Positions 24,801 through 37,630 are shown, numbered from the stretch's first letter. The stretch is 64,000 bases of DNA from Otis tarda (GCA_026413225.1 CM048553.1:19592501-19656500); one strand, 5' to 3'. Translations and numbers: made by a program. The notes: generated by a model from the sequence alone, not told the origin.

Positions 24801-27599
24801 ACACTAGCATATATAGTTGCATTGAAATAAAGACTCTGCATGTGAGGCTTCTGCTTCACAAGTTGAAATAGCTACTATCATCTCAAAAGACTACTGAAAA
24901 AACATTTCTCCTTGCTAGGATGTGTGTGGAACATGCAGTCAAAAGTAACACCTGCTGTACAAGATGTTAAATAAGACTTTTTATAAATAAAAAACGTTTT
25001 ACAAGGACTACTCTGGAAAATGAAATATTGAGCTATATTCTTATCCGCAGTATAGCTGCAAAGATTTCTGCATTGTATGAATTGTCCCAGCTATTACATA
25101 GCAGTGCCACCTGTATCCATGACACTTACTGCCTGTTGCTCACATCCAGTTACTGAGTGTATATCTGACCAAAACAGAAACATTAACTTGCTTATTGTCG
25201 ATTTTAGTCATAAGACAGCTGCAGAGTGTTGAGCACAAGTGGTTTGACAGCAGTACTTGATTATCAGCCAGTAATTAAGGTAAGCAGTTCACCTCAGCTT
25301 GAGTTGCTGTGTGCTGACTGCTGCTAGTTTAGCACTAGGTCTGGTATCTTCCTGCTGTGTTGCAGCCTCTGGGTCTTTTTTGTTTGTTTCCTGTGATGTA
25401 GGGTTGCTTTTTGTTTGTAGGTTTTTTTTACATTAGTGCTCAGACATACCAGTTACCGAAAAGGATGATGAAGGTATTTTTCATGCCTTTATTTCAGAAT
25501 GTTGAAAAGAATGATTCTGTTCATCTGCTTCTGACAGGTATATTCAGAAATCTTTAACTCTGTATTTTAAACATTTTTTGATGATGAAGGAACTTCTCCA
25601 AAAGGCAGAAAGCAAGAGCTTGGCTGCCCTCCACCCCTCCCACACATTTTCCATACATGAAAATTTGTACATAAGGTTAATTCCTCAATGTGTTTGTCTA
25701 TTTCCGTAGGCTCAGCTCTTGCTCTGCCTCTGCTGGGGAGCCTAACTTTGACTTCTTCCATAGCTCCATCTTTAACAGGGAAAAGCTTGATCACTTGCCT
25801 AGGGAGTAATCTATGTGACTAAAAGAGGAACAGGTCAGATTTTCAGATAGTGCAATACCATGTGTGTTTATGAACTGCTGACTTAGCTATTTTCCCTTCC
25901 AGAGGAATCCTTTCCATTCCTACACAAAGGGATTTCATCTTCCCCTTCTCCCTAAGCTCCTGTATGCTCCAGATCTCGGAGTCATCACATCACATACTTG
26001 AAATGAAGATCCATGCTAATGCTCCTGTATCTTATCCCACAACAGTAAATTCATCAGTATTTGAAAGCAAGCATGTATTTAGCCGATCTGCAAAAAACTT
26101 TTAAAACAAATGTGATATTGAGATAATGCTAATGCTTGTGACTAATCATATCTTTGAGCACAAATGCACTGTTTTGTCCTGTGGTCTCTTCTTTGAAAAC
26201 ATGAGTTTCCCAGATCAACCTTATTTCAATATAAACCCTTTTGAAGCCTTTTAAACCTAACCTTGATCTAGCATGTGTGCCACGTGTGATCGATGTAAAG
26301 GTACTTGTCTCTCTGTTCAGAGTGGTTCCCAAGTAACAAACTACTGCTATGTACTCGTTTCCTGTAATAGTCAGGGTTTGTAAGCAAAATGGTGTTCTTG
26401 TTTGTGAATGGTTTTGTGTAGTTTATCAGTAATCCATAGGGACCCTGTCTACAAGGGTATGTCAAGTGATTTGGTTTTATTGACTTTCATTGAACTACTT
26501 CACAGTCTGGATGATAATGTTTTGGAGTTGTAGGGGGAGGATGATCTGGGTGCTTTTTAAATTCGCATATAAATATGTGGAAACTGGATTTATTCCAATA
26601 TTGGTACCTTGCAGTGAGAGAAGGACTTGGTGAACCAAATAAATTTCAGCTACCACTTTATATATTGAAAAAGAAAAAAAAACCATACACAAGCCCCCTA
26701 ATAAACCAATTTGGCAGAGATTTAGGAGAACCATATATCTAACTTTATCAAATCCATGCTTCTGTGTCTTTGGAACTTTTCGCCCACTCCCTCCCTTTTA
26801 TTTTAGGGGATTGAAACCTAATTTAAGAGTCAATGGAAGCATCTGCTTGTGGAACAAATACTGTGGTGTGCACCAGCTGTGCTTATTACACACTTCTCAC
26901 ACAGCATGGCTCAAAGAAATAGTAGAGAGTAGACTAGTCTGTATTTTTTAAAGGAACGTTTAAACCTTTCTAACCTTTTGTACATCATCAAATACATGTA
27001 TCAAAGTCTTAACTCATTCGAAGAGATGCTATAAAAAAAAAGACAGGGAAAAGAAAAGCTTATTAAAAAGAAAGTAACCAGGCAGCTCTTAAGACCTAAA
27101 ATCTCAAGGCGACATGGAGTGTAGTGAAGGAGATGGAGATATAGGACGTGAAGATCATATCAGAAGCAGAGCGCCAATGTTTGCCATCTAGCAAGAGAAT
27201 TACAAAAGGACAGAAGAAGGTGGATAGTATGGAGACAACTGGCAGCAAGACAATTGCCTTGAAAACAAAAAAAAAAAAAATGAGCAGAAGGAACGTTCAA
27301 ATGAGTTAAGTAAAAATCATGAGTCTGGTAGTCCAAATGTAGAAACATTGAAAAATTTGTGGGTGACAAAAGGGATCAAAACTGATGATGATGATTTCTT
27401 CCTGCAGGTCACGATGCATTCCTGAATTCTTCTGAACTCTTCTTTGCAAAGGACTTCAGCTGATGAGTCTTAACACAGTAGAGACAGGAGAAGAGTTTGT
27501 GGAAAGTAGCTGACAACATGGTCAGCAGCTAAGTATCAGGATAGGCGGGTATTCCCTCTGATTCTAAAAACTCTGAGATTAAATAGCTAAATTGCTGAT
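15804..27599. other. Intron 1 block, no genes recognised
   Basis: AT-rich intron without recognisable coding sequence. Open frames such as 17938-18345 on the minus strand (135 codons) lack any recognisable domain. There are short T and A runs (about 20372-20387, 21517, 23519, 27271). The last few hundred bases (from about 27060) might be a further decayed part of the CR1 that follows, but this could not be confirmed. Confidence 0.5.
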
Positions 27600-28700
27600 G
27601 GTGGTATGTAAATTACTGTCTAACTTCTACCATGGTACCAGGGTATAGAGAATGACAGATGTGATGCCAAAATTTAGGTAAAGGAGACTGTAAGTGCACT
27701 TGCAGGGCTGTAATCCTAATGTCTGAAACAGTCAAATTTGTAGTGTTACTTATGCAGATATCCAATGCTTTTGTTCTTTGTTATAGTCTCTGCTTGGGAA
27801 AAGTCAATGTGACTTCTGTAAGGAAACCTGTCTTTGCAACCTTGTGGAGACTGTTGGAGGGCTAATAACCATGTGGATAAGAGTAATTCAGATGTGTCTC
27901 ATTTCCAACTGGATTTTGAGTATCCCTCACCCAAGGCTTTAAAGGAAGCTAGTTAGCCGTAGCATAAGAAAGGAAGGCCTTTCTGTGGGTAAATAATTCC
28001 CTAAAAGATAAAGAACAACGGGGTATGAGTAAATGCTTAGCTGTATCAGTAGAGAAAGTAACTTCCAGGCAGGACGAATTACTGTGGGAATTTAACACTT
28101 TCCTAAATTATCTGGATGAGTCCTAGTGACCAGTGGTGAAGAAAGCTTGCTGATGATACTAAATAATTTCCAATGTTGTCATTTGTCAAGGTAGCTATCC
28201 AAAAACAATACATTGAGGAGGACAGCCCCAGCTTTGCATATAAAATGATGGATGCTAAATGGGCCATACTCATTCAGGAGTGAGGTCTTAGTATTATGTC
28301 AGCATTCAATAGGAGCCAAGCAATTGTTGTGAGTTAGTAGAAGAGGAATGGAGAGTAAGCCAGAAAAGGCTGCTGTGCAACTGTGTAAATCCAGCTTGCA
28401 CCCACAGTTTGAATGCAATGTGCAGTCCCCTCCTCCTGCTAAGAGGTATAGTAGAGCTTAAATCTCAGTTGAGGGCAACAAAGATGATCAAAGATATGGA
28501 ATAGCTTTGATGTAAAGACTTGATTAAGTCAAGGCTTCTCAGTCTGGAAAAAAGATGTCTGAAGGAGATGTGAGAAGTCTCAAAAATCATGAGTTAAACT
28601 GAGGACTGGGTAGGAAGTGGTTTTTGCCTTTTTCCATTAAAGATGTAAAAGCCAGGTTCAAAACAACCAAGTGGTTCTTCATGCAGCAAATTTGGGGTTT
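27600..28700 (+). mobile_element. Ancient, heavily decayed CR1 LINE
   Basis: The text follows the order of an old CR1 reverse transcriptase region on the + strand: a GATGCCAAAATTTAGGTAAA stretch near 27662, an AGGGCTGTAATCCTAATGTC stretch near 27704, a 'GGAGGGCTAATAACCATGTGGATAAG'-like stretch near 27856, 'GAGGGCAACAAAGATGATCAAAG' near 28471, 'CAGTCTGGAAAAAAGATG' near 28539, and 'AGCCAGGTTCAAAACAACCAAG' near 28650. The reading frame is destroyed throughout. Divergence is far greater than in the other CR1 copies here, so this belongs to an older subfamily. Boundaries are approximate. Confidence 0.7.
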
Positions 28701-29600
28701 TTTAGAGGATATAAGCTAACAATCTTTATTTAATCTTCAATCATAAATCATTGTGACATACGGCAGACTTATTGTCTATATTGCAGAAAGAGCACTGAGT
28801 TTTAAACTATCAAGGTGAAAGGCGTTTGCTTTGTCAATGACAAGTTATTGCTACTCCAGTTCAAAATTAATGTATCTTCTGTATTTTCTTAAACATCTCA
28901 CAGCACAATAGAAACTTAATTTAATTCTAATGATCCTGCTGTTGTGAATTTTAAACAAATTCAAATATAGTGCTACCTTTTGTTTTTAATGTTTTTCTTT
29001 TGCTTCCCTTAAAGGCTTTCCTAGCTAATGCTTTGCAGTTTCATTATGTATTTCATGTCTGTTATTAAAATAGTCTAAATAAAAATACTGCTGATTGAGA
29101 AATGTTGCAATATGTAGTTACTAGTACAAGTTCACACAGGGGATACTACTCATATGAAACTTAATGTTCCCTTCATCGGTTTAACCTGTGAGACTTCAAT
29201 CAATTCTGTTGGACATGTACAAAAGGTTCATCACTGTGAGGGAGGCAGCTGATAATCGAGACCTGTGTTTAGTCTTTGCTTTGCCATCTAATCTTGGTGC
29301 TTTCAGTTGTCCACTTGGATAATCGAAATGATGAACCCTACATTCCCTTGTAAAATGAGAGGAAAAACGCTGCTGAAGAGTTTATTAGAAGTAGTAAATC
29401 TTGCCCTTGTCCTCGACACACCACCTCAGCTAAAATTAAAGATTGTTTCCTTGATTCAAGTCATGTAATCAGCACCTAGGTTAATAGCTTTTTTCAAACA
29501 CAGGATTTTTACAGTTGATAAGTTTTTGAAACCTTTACCTCAAGTGCTGCCTCATCCAGCAGTGACGGTGCTCGCTTACGTGGACCACTGCCTTCCTTCA

Positions 29601-29636
29601 GCGCGCGCACACACACACACACATATATATATATAT
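29601..29636. repeat. Compound (GC)n(AC)n(AT)n microsatellite
   Basis: Alternating purine-pyrimidine sequence that passes from GC to AC to AT dinucleotides without interruption. Such tracts are prone to length change and, in the GC/AC part, to Z-DNA formation. Confidence 0.95.
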
Positions 29637-32600
29637 GCACTACTGTGTTAGCTCCATCTCATTCTCCTTTTTGAAAAATGTAAATAGAGTCTGGTCTTGC
29701 ATGGAGTGATATCATCGTCATTTACTTTGTGTATTAAGAGATGAGTAAGAATGAGTTACAATGTTAATTTTATCCTGAAGCTTTTAGCTAAGGAGATGAA
29801 TAAAATACAAAGCTGTGTGAAGTGACCTTTTATCAAAGTCCAAAGCTGCCGCTTGTTTCATTTCAGTCCTAATGAAAAAATGTAAGGCTGAGACGAAATA
29901 AAGGAATAGCAGTGAGTAGTCAGAGGTGGACACTTTGTAATCTTTTTACATTATCTAACAAAAACAATAAAACTGCTTTGATACTTTTACTTAGGCTTTA
30001 ACAGGATTTGAGCAGAGTTACTAATCTGGCTTTTATGAATACAACATCAAAGTATTAAAGGAAAGTGATGATTACTTGCCTACTTCTCTATAATGTGCGA
30101 TGTGTAGAGTTAAAGGCTTTCTGCTCAGTGTACTCTTATTTATGTTAAAGGTTTTTTATTATGTATATGAATATTTTAATAAACAAGAGGTTTTCATATT
30201 ACAGCATGAAGTTTACATGCCTTGCATTTATGTCCATGGTAGACTTCCCTGAATAGTTTGTGATCAGACTCTGTTGCGCTCTTACCATAAAACACCTCTC
30301 TTGCACACTGTAAGACTGTCATTGAAGATGCTCAGTTGAATTGAGCTTACAGGAGGAGATGGCTTGAAAAACTAGTAATTGATGTTGGTGGAAGGTAAAA
30401 ATATACTCCTCAACATAAAACCTCTTAAACCTCACTGATATATTACCATATATGGTCTCAGTTATAAATAAACTTCCATATGTCCTCTGCAGTCTGTTAC
30501 TGTAATTGTTATGCCTGAGAGGATGAAAATGTACTGTTTTCCTTTGTGTGATAACTTCTCCCTTTTTCCGTTTCTTAGTTATTATTTCATTTGAAATTCA
30601 AACATGTTGCCTGCACGCTGAGGCACTATAATCCTATCATATTCTGTCATCTTTGGTTTGCCCTGTATTTTTGTTTTTTAGGGTCTGTTTGTCTGAGCAA
30701 GTATTCTGTGTCAAAAGCTGTACTGATGGGTCTACAGATTGAAGTTGAGACAGAGTGCTTTTACTTTTCTTTAGTCAACTTGAATCATCTAAATGTACAA
30801 AAGGAAAATTTGACTTTATATCTTCCTTGGCTACTTATAAGTGAAGGGAGTTGTTCCTGGCACATCAGGGTGACCAAAGCTGTGAGTTGCTTCTGTGAGG
30901 TCGTCAGCATCTGATGTGGACATTGCTGGTTCTGTTCCTTGACAAGATGGCATCACAGCATATTACTGGAATGTGAAAACCTGTTCCATTTAGTGATCCT
31001 TAAAAAGATACTGTGTGCACCAGTAGACTTCAAATTTGTAGTTTTATTTGAGGATATTTAAGGTGTGGTTTAGGGTCATAATAAGCTCATCTTTCTCGTT
31101 CCCCTTAAAGCAGTTAATTTGTGTTTGTACAACACCTTTGCCTTGCAGAGGGCTGCTGTGTTATGTCGTCAAATAGCTGATCGTGTTTCTGCTGTTTGTT
31201 GGAGGTCTTCAAAGTGTATAAAAGAACATGGACTACAGTTCTAAACACCTGTAGTTTACTCATGTGCTGAAGTATCTTGTTGAGTCCAGTAACATTAAGT
31301 GTTTGTAATCATTTAGGTATAGGTTTCCACACTAAGTTTAAAAAAAACTTCTAGGGGGATCAATAAGAGCAGTATTTGTTGACCAGGGTCGTTAGAAGAA
31401 GGTCAGAAGATAGCTGTATTAACTCGAAATCAGGGAAATGACCTTGTTCCATTTTGAGAGATTGTTAAAGATCTGTAACATTTTTGAAGACACCATTTAA
31501 TAGCTTTTTTTTTTTTGCACAAATTCAGTTATTCCTGAATCAAGACTGTAACTGTCAGTTTCAAAAAAAATTATTGGTATCTATATATGACTAACTCTGT
31601 AGGAGGAAAATCTTTCCCAGGATATGGGCTTTTTAATCTTGTCTTTTAAGTATGCACTGTGAAACAAATGGCTGTCTCCAGTGAGCTGTACGGTAGCAGC
31701 AGGAAAGGAAGCTAGATTTTTTTCACCCCCAAGTGCCAGCACATGTGGGAGGGGAGACTGAAACCACTAAGCCCTAGTACCTCAACCTTCCCTCCTACCC
31801 ATATTTTTAAACCTTTTAGTCTAGTGTGCAGTACCTCTTACCCTTTCCTTTGCTTTAACTGTTTGTTGATTCCTTGTTCATTCCTCTAGTGATCTCAGTA
31901 AATGTGAATGTGCATAGCTTTGTTTTTCTGTTCTGAATTTTGTACTCAAAATAACTTTGTAATACTTAAATTCTAACAAATTGTAAAATATCTCAGACAT
32001 AAGAGGATTTTGGTAAAATATCTTAGGATTTTTCTTAGGGTACTTTTAAGATCGATCTTTCACAGGAGTAAGAGGAATCTGTTGGGACTTTCCAGATAGG
32101 CAAACACATTTTTTTTAAATTTCAAATTTGATGTCTGTGTCATGGAAGTAATCTGCAAACTGGTTGTGCAGAATGTATCTGTACTGTTTGCTGCATGGAA
32201 GGGCACGAGTGAGGTCAAGCTGCATTGCTAACCAGCCTGTTCATGCTGAAAAGAGAGGCTCCCATAAGCTGTTTTAACTCCTTAAAACAGCAGAGAAGTA
32301 TCCTGTTCCTCTTTGCCGTTTGCAAGTTTAAGCAGCTCATGAGGAGCAGGCAGAAGGCAGGGGTGCAGGAACGTGTGGCTGGAAGCAGGTAGGAGGAAAC
32401 AGCACGGGGGTTCCCTTTTTGGCACTGCTTGAGCGGTTATATAGGCTCCATTAAATGTAATGAGCCATACTCTTAAAATCCATATGGATTTTCAAGAATT
32501 TAGCACCTTCTGAAGTCTGAACTTAAACTGTTGCTAAAATTTTAAACCAGATACCTGTATTTAAAGTAAAGAAGTCTCTACTTTCTTCTTTTCCCGTGTA

Positions 32601-33667
32601 TAAATGCAAGACATTGGAAAAGACAAATGGAGAATAAAATAAAGCCTTGTTGTGACATGGTATGTTGGAAGGAATACCACCTCTGTTTCTCTTTCTAGAG
32701 GATCCTTTCCAGGCAAAGCTGATCCAGTCATTCAGTAACTGTCAGCCCTGAAAACTCTGCATTGAATTCCTGTGTTCGACTTAATTCTGATAATTTGAAG
32801 GGAAGAATGTTCTAGTGCAGATTTACTTATCATAATCAAAATGAGATGAAAGGCTTCTCTAGACAACACAAGCTTAATTTCTTTTAACTGCATTCGATGG
32901 GGTAAAATACCCTCACTGGGTGGTGGCTAAAGGGCAGTGGAGGAGATATTGTAAGACTTTTTCCCCAGCAGAACCGACCTCAACAAGGAGCAAGTATTTT
33001 TGGACTTGAGAAACATTTTGAGAAGCTTAAGAGAAGTATAAATGTGTCTGAGTCTAAGGAAAGAGAAAGCTGTGCTTGCATTCTTCAAGACTTCCTGTGC
33101 GAAGTCAGAGTCTGTCCTCACGCATTAGTTATTGATTACTATGTCCTGGGGCAGGAGGGGACATGCAGAAATATGCCTTGGTTTCAAAATGTTGTGTTTT
33201 GACAATATCTGTTTAAGTGAATGAGAAAGGTCAAGTTAGTCCTAAATTTAATGGTACCAATGAATCTTTAGAAAAAACTTCAAAATTAATTTCTTTATAA
33301 TAAAGCAAGTTGTCTTCTGTTGCCCCTTAACACATGTTCAAATGCATGTGCAATTATAACAGTTATGTCTGATGTTAGATATGCCTACAAATATTTTCAC
33401 TCTGAGATTTGTTGAGTTAGGAATTTTTCCCTGAATGTTTTGCAGCCCAAATACAGCAGTAACAGCTGTAGGTGCCCCCCAAAATGAAAAATACCTATGC
33501 CCTGTTTAGAGGGAAAACAAATAACAAAACCTACAACAATAAAATTAAGAGCTTTGTAATGCCTTGGAACTTTAATTCTTAAAATGCTACTTCTGCAGCC
33601 GAGTGGCAGGTGTAAGAACCAGGTGAGCTTTGGTTCCCTGAGGAGCTGATGTAGAGGTGAGCCTCCC

Positions 33668-33690
33668 CTCAGAGGGCTCAGCCCTCTGAG
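33668..33690. repeat. Perfect 11 bp inverted repeat, 1 nt loop
   Basis: CTCAGAGGGCT (33668-33678), one C, then AGCCCTCTGAG (33680-33690), an exact reverse complement. The surrounding 100 bp is GC-richer than the intron average. With a 1 nt spacer it would act as a cruciform or near-palindrome in DNA, not a good RNA hairpin loop. Confidence 0.9.
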
Positions 33691-35671
33691 CCTCCTACCT
33701 CAACAGAACATACCCATCCAGATTTCTTTGAGTTTTTGGAGGTTCTATGAAATAACTTATGAAACATCTAGGTAACAATGCTGTTCACAGTGTAGAGGCT
33801 TTAAGTATATGCAGTGAGAAAATGCATTAAAAGGTCTCGTGTATTCCATCCTACTTGTGGCTGCACCAGCAGCTGCCTAGCAGAACTATTTGGCTGCTGA
33901 TTTAAAAACAGACAAACAACAAACCATTCACTGTCTTCAGGAGAAACCTGCCCTTCACTTCTTCCTTCTCCCTCTTACCAAAAAAATACTGCCCTGCACT
34001 TCCCGCTCAGTCTGTATTCCTAAAGAGTGATTTGAAGAAATCTGAGTGATTTCACATGAAGCTTGAGGGAAAATGGGATGGGACATTTTTCCTCTTCCAG
34101 ACATCCTTTTCTGTAAACCTAAAAAATAAACATTAGTGCCTACTTGTGTTGTTTCATGGATCTGAATTAATCATGCTCTGTCCAGTTGATTATTGAACAC
34201 GGAGTGCAAATGTGACCAGAAGCTCAGACCTTTTCCTAGTGGAGATACTGGATAAGAGACTGCTTGAAAAATAAAACAGATCAGTTTTTAAATAAGCCCT
34301 TTCTTTAAAACTTGAAAATCATTATACTGTTTAAATTCACTTCAGGTTCCCACTACCTAGAAAGCACTGTCCACGGATTAGTTCCATCTGGAAAATGTGA
34401 AGTCTAAACATCAGTAAGAGCAGCACTGTCAGTTCCCAGGTACATGGAAATAAGACCTGGGGAAAAAATTAAAACTCATTCAGAGTTTTATACATTAGCA
34501 GGAGTTAGTGACTTCAAACCAATGTTGCTGCACTTTAAAATTCAAGAGTAATGGATTTTCTTATGTCATTGGAGCAAGTAAGGATTTTATGTGGTATGTT
34601 TAGCTATTGTGGGTTCTTCAGGTCCTTGTAATAGTGGAAACAGTTTTGTTGTCTTTGGGGAAAAATAAAAAGACATTACCCTACTTTTTGAAGATAGTAA
34701 CTCTTTTAACCTCTTGCAACTATACTTAGATACCTACAAAGAGATGATTGCACAAAACAGATGGTGGGGTAAGTGCTCATGGTAGAACAACAGGGAAATA
34801 AAATGGAGCACGCAGTAGTTGTCAGTTTGTCATGGATTTGCCTAGGATTTGTTTTGGTAGAAGGTGTGCATTCGCCTGATTGCCAGTGCTGCCTGTGTCT
34901 TTCTAGCAACAGTTGCCATCAGCTTAGAAGTGTGGCGGTAGAGTCTGAGCTTTTAGTATTAAAGAAACATTATTGAACATGTAAATGGTTGTGCAACTTC
35001 ATTTTGGAGTAGAAGAATGAAGAGCGTGGTAAGAGCATAAGTATGGCATATTTTCTCTAATTTATACTTCCATCTGACATGTGTTCACTATTACTGGATA
35101 TAAATACAGTCAGAACTGAAATGACAGCAAAGTAGTGATTCCTATGGGAAGGTGTACCTAGCCTTCCGTATACAACAAGCCATGGTTTGATTGAGGCGTG
35201 ATAGAAAGCATTGTTATAGAATCAAATATCTAAGGCTTTATCTAGTTTCCAGTTAAATCAATAAAACTAACTGATCCTAATGGACTTTTGATTCTCACTC
35301 TGCCCATTTGTTGATGGGTTTGGGAACACAAGGGACTTGATTTTCCTCCTCTCTCAATGTGAAAATGATTTCCGACACTACCTTCTTGTCCTAGATCTGA
35401 CTCTGCTGCCAAACGGACAATTAGCAGCTTTTTCTGGAGCCAGAGTTTGAACTGCAAAAGCGAAGTGTAGCTTAGATGTGCATTTGCTTTGCTCAAAGCA
35501 GAGATGTGAAGGTGCGTCCCTGCTGCGTGTCTCCCTTGGCTGCCACCTGCCTTTGGAAGGTGAGGTCTCTGTTCTAGCCTCTTGAGACTCTGGTGCTTAC
35601 CAGATCTCCCCGCCTGTGCATGGGGATTTCTCCTGCTACTTAAGTAGGTGCAGTATATTGTTGAAGAATTC

Positions 35672-35748
35672 AAAAAAAAAAAACAAAAAAACAAAAAAAA
35701 AAACCCTCAAACAAACAAAAAACCAACCCACACACAAAAAAACCCACA
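35672..35748. repeat. A/C-rich simple repeat
   Basis: Runs of A interrupted by single C, grading into ACAAAC and CACACA. Low complexity by composition. Confidence 0.9.
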
Positions 35749-36666
35749 GTTTTTACCTAGAGTTTTAAAAATAATTTTTTGAGAAGACAAACACCTCTTT
35801 AGAAGGAGATGCCAATGAAGGCATCACCTAGTGCCTTCACTCCAATCAGTTACTCAAGCAAGCAGTCATCTTTTATACAATATAGTTCAAAACTCATTTA
35901 AAAAAAAAATTTTACTGATTGTTTTAATAGGCAACACAAACACAGTATTTTTCTAAAGTTGAAATTGTTAGTGCCAGTAGCTACGGTAGTTGAAATGTGA
36001 AGGTATTGTATGCTTGTTTCTTCAAGTTTTCAAGATCAGAGTACTAAACTGGAATAAGAGCTCATTTACAGTAAGTGCCTTCATCCAAACTAGACTGTTA
36101 AAATTAACTTTGCCTGACAGAGGCCTGTTCTGTAGGTGTTGGGAGGACTTTTGTTTTTACTTTTAAATTTAATCTTATGTAGCTAGGTAATTTAAAGTTG
36201 CGAGAGTCTCTCTTGCTCCACACATGAATAAAGCTGAGGTATGAGAGAGTGAAATATGCTACCTCAAAAATCTTGAAAGATGGTCATTAAAAGTAATCAG
36301 ATTGGACAGCAAAGCACAGGTAACTTTTAAAAAGCAACTTTGCTAAAGTCATTAAAATATAGTCAAGACTATTTAAGCAGTTACCTTTAGCTGCTATCCA
36401 TTTTTAAACTATTTTGGTTTTCTGAATTTTGGTATTTCTGAATTTAAAAGCTGCTTTTTTTCTAAGTAATTGTCAACTGTCATTTTTTTTAGTGTTCTAA
36501 AAAAGACAGAGAAGTTTTTAATTTCTCTGTACTCCAGATTTTTGTGCCTGCATGCATCCTATTATACAGCAAAAAAAAATTAAAATTGTTTAATTTAGTG
36601 GAGAGTATGTTTAGCCATTGGTAAATGAAAATAATAGTTAAAGCTCAAGCATTACGATTAATATGT

Positions 36667-36671
36667 ATTAT
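36667..36671 (+). repeat. Target site duplication, left copy
   Basis: ATTAT directly before the first LTR matches ATTAT directly after the second LTR (39263-39267). It is a 5 bp target duplication, showing that the two LTRs were inserted as one unit. Confidence 0.8.
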
Positions 36672-36844
36672 TGTCGTGGTTTTGTTAGTGAGGGGGGGCC
36701 TAAGGTGGTAGCTTCTGCAGGAAACTGCTAGAAGTCGCTCCCCTTTGTTCAGTGGACTTGGCCAGGCCTAGGGCGGACCTGCTGCTGGCCAAGGTCGAGC
36801 CGAGTGGTAGCAGAATGTCCCGTGATAACGCCTCTGCGATAACG

Positions 36845-36851
36845 TATTTAA
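36845..36851 (+). promoter_or_regulatory. LTR TATA-like box
   Basis: TATTTAA within CGATAACGTATTTAAGAAGG, conserved in all three LTR copies of the window (38294-38300 and 54871-54877). It is the best candidate core promoter of the element. Confidence 0.65.
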
Positions 36852-37111
36852 GAAGGGGAAAACAGAGAAAAAAAAAGAGAAGAGAAGATGTGAAGAAGCT
36901 GAGCTGGGGCGGAGGTGCAGAGGGGGAGGCGCAGGCCTCCTGGGCCTTGCAGGCCTCACCCTCTGGCCTCTTGCCAGGCGGCCGACTGGGCCCGACTCGG
37001 CCCGGCCCGGCTGCAAGAAGTGGAGAGGAGATGAGAAGAAGTGAATAAGATGTAAAAAGATCCTGAGAGACATCTACCACCCTGTTGTGAGGAACGGCTG
37101 CAGACGCCAAG

Positions 37112-37117
37112 GTCAGT
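37112..37117 (+). other. Candidate LTR splice donor
   Basis: CCAAG|GTCAGT, conserved in the 3' LTR and in the diverged solo LTR (GTCAGT again). It lies about 235 nt after the predicted transcription start. A donor inside R is known for some retroviruses; here the role is inferred from consensus match and conservation only. Confidence 0.35.
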
Positions 37118-37138
37118 TCAGAAGGAGGGGGAGGAGTA

Positions 37139-37288
37139 ATGCGGCTCCTGGCCAAGATTCCCCTGCAGCCTGTGGTGACGACCATGGTGGAGCAGGTTGT
37201 CCCCCTGCAGCCCATGGAGGTCCACGGAGGAGCAGAGATCCACTTGGAGCCCGTGAAGGACCCCGTACCGGGGGAGGTGGATGCCTGA
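37139..37288 (+). other. Short sense open frame in LTR (49 codons), uncertain
   Basis: An ATG-initiated frame of 49 codons lies in the predicted transcribed part of the LTR. It contains short in-frame repeats around a PLQP-type motif (IPLQPV, VPLQPM, then a more changed IHLEPV), because the underlying DNA repeats are multiples of three. The same frame occurs in the 3' LTR (38587-38736) and remains open in the older solo LTR, where the ATG is ACG and an upstream ATG could serve. Function is unknown; it may simply be GC-rich repeat DNA. Confidence 0.3.
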
Positions 37289-37624
37289 AGGCGGCTGTGG
37301 CCCGTGGAGGGCCCGCTGGGACAGCCGTTCTGGAGAGACTGTACTCCATGGAAGAGATGACCCACGCCGGAGCAGTTTCGTGAAGGACTGTGGCGTAGGG
37401 GTGGGACCCCACAACGGAGCAGGGGAGGAATGCGAGGAGTTCTTCCCCCGACCATGAAGCAGCGGCATGAAACAACGTATGATGAACTGACTGCAACCCC
37501 CATTCCCTCTTCCCCCCTGTGCCGCTTGGGGGGGAAGGTAGTAGAGATAAAGTTAAGCTTGGGAAGAGGGAGGGGTGGATGGAGGTTATCTTGTTCCCTG
37601 TCTCATTATCCTGCTGTTTGTAGT

Positions 37625-37630
37625 AATAAA
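37625..37630 (+). terminator. LTR polyadenylation signal
   Basis: AATAAA, present in the 5' LTR and at 39074-39079 in the 3' LTR. The solo LTR at 54697-55841 has AGTAAA in the corresponding place. Confidence 0.65.

Larger units (their letters stand above)
28701..36671. other. Intron 1 block, no genes recognised
   Basis: AT-rich intron. It contains a compound CG/CA/TA microsatellite (29601-29636), a perfect 11 bp inverted repeat (33668-33690) and an A/C-rich tract (35672-35748). The longest open frame here, 35242-35694 on the minus strand (150 codons), begins in the A/C-rich tract and has no recognisable domain. Confidence 0.5.

Noticed and set aside
29601-29636. Microsatellites as CRISPR-like or regulatory arrays
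   Set aside because: They are plain dinucleotide repeats; no repeat-spacer structure exists anywhere in the window.
35242-35694. 150-codon minus-strand frame in the intron
   Set aside because: It starts inside an A/C-rich simple repeat, has no recognisable domain, and no supporting splice or polyA context was seen.
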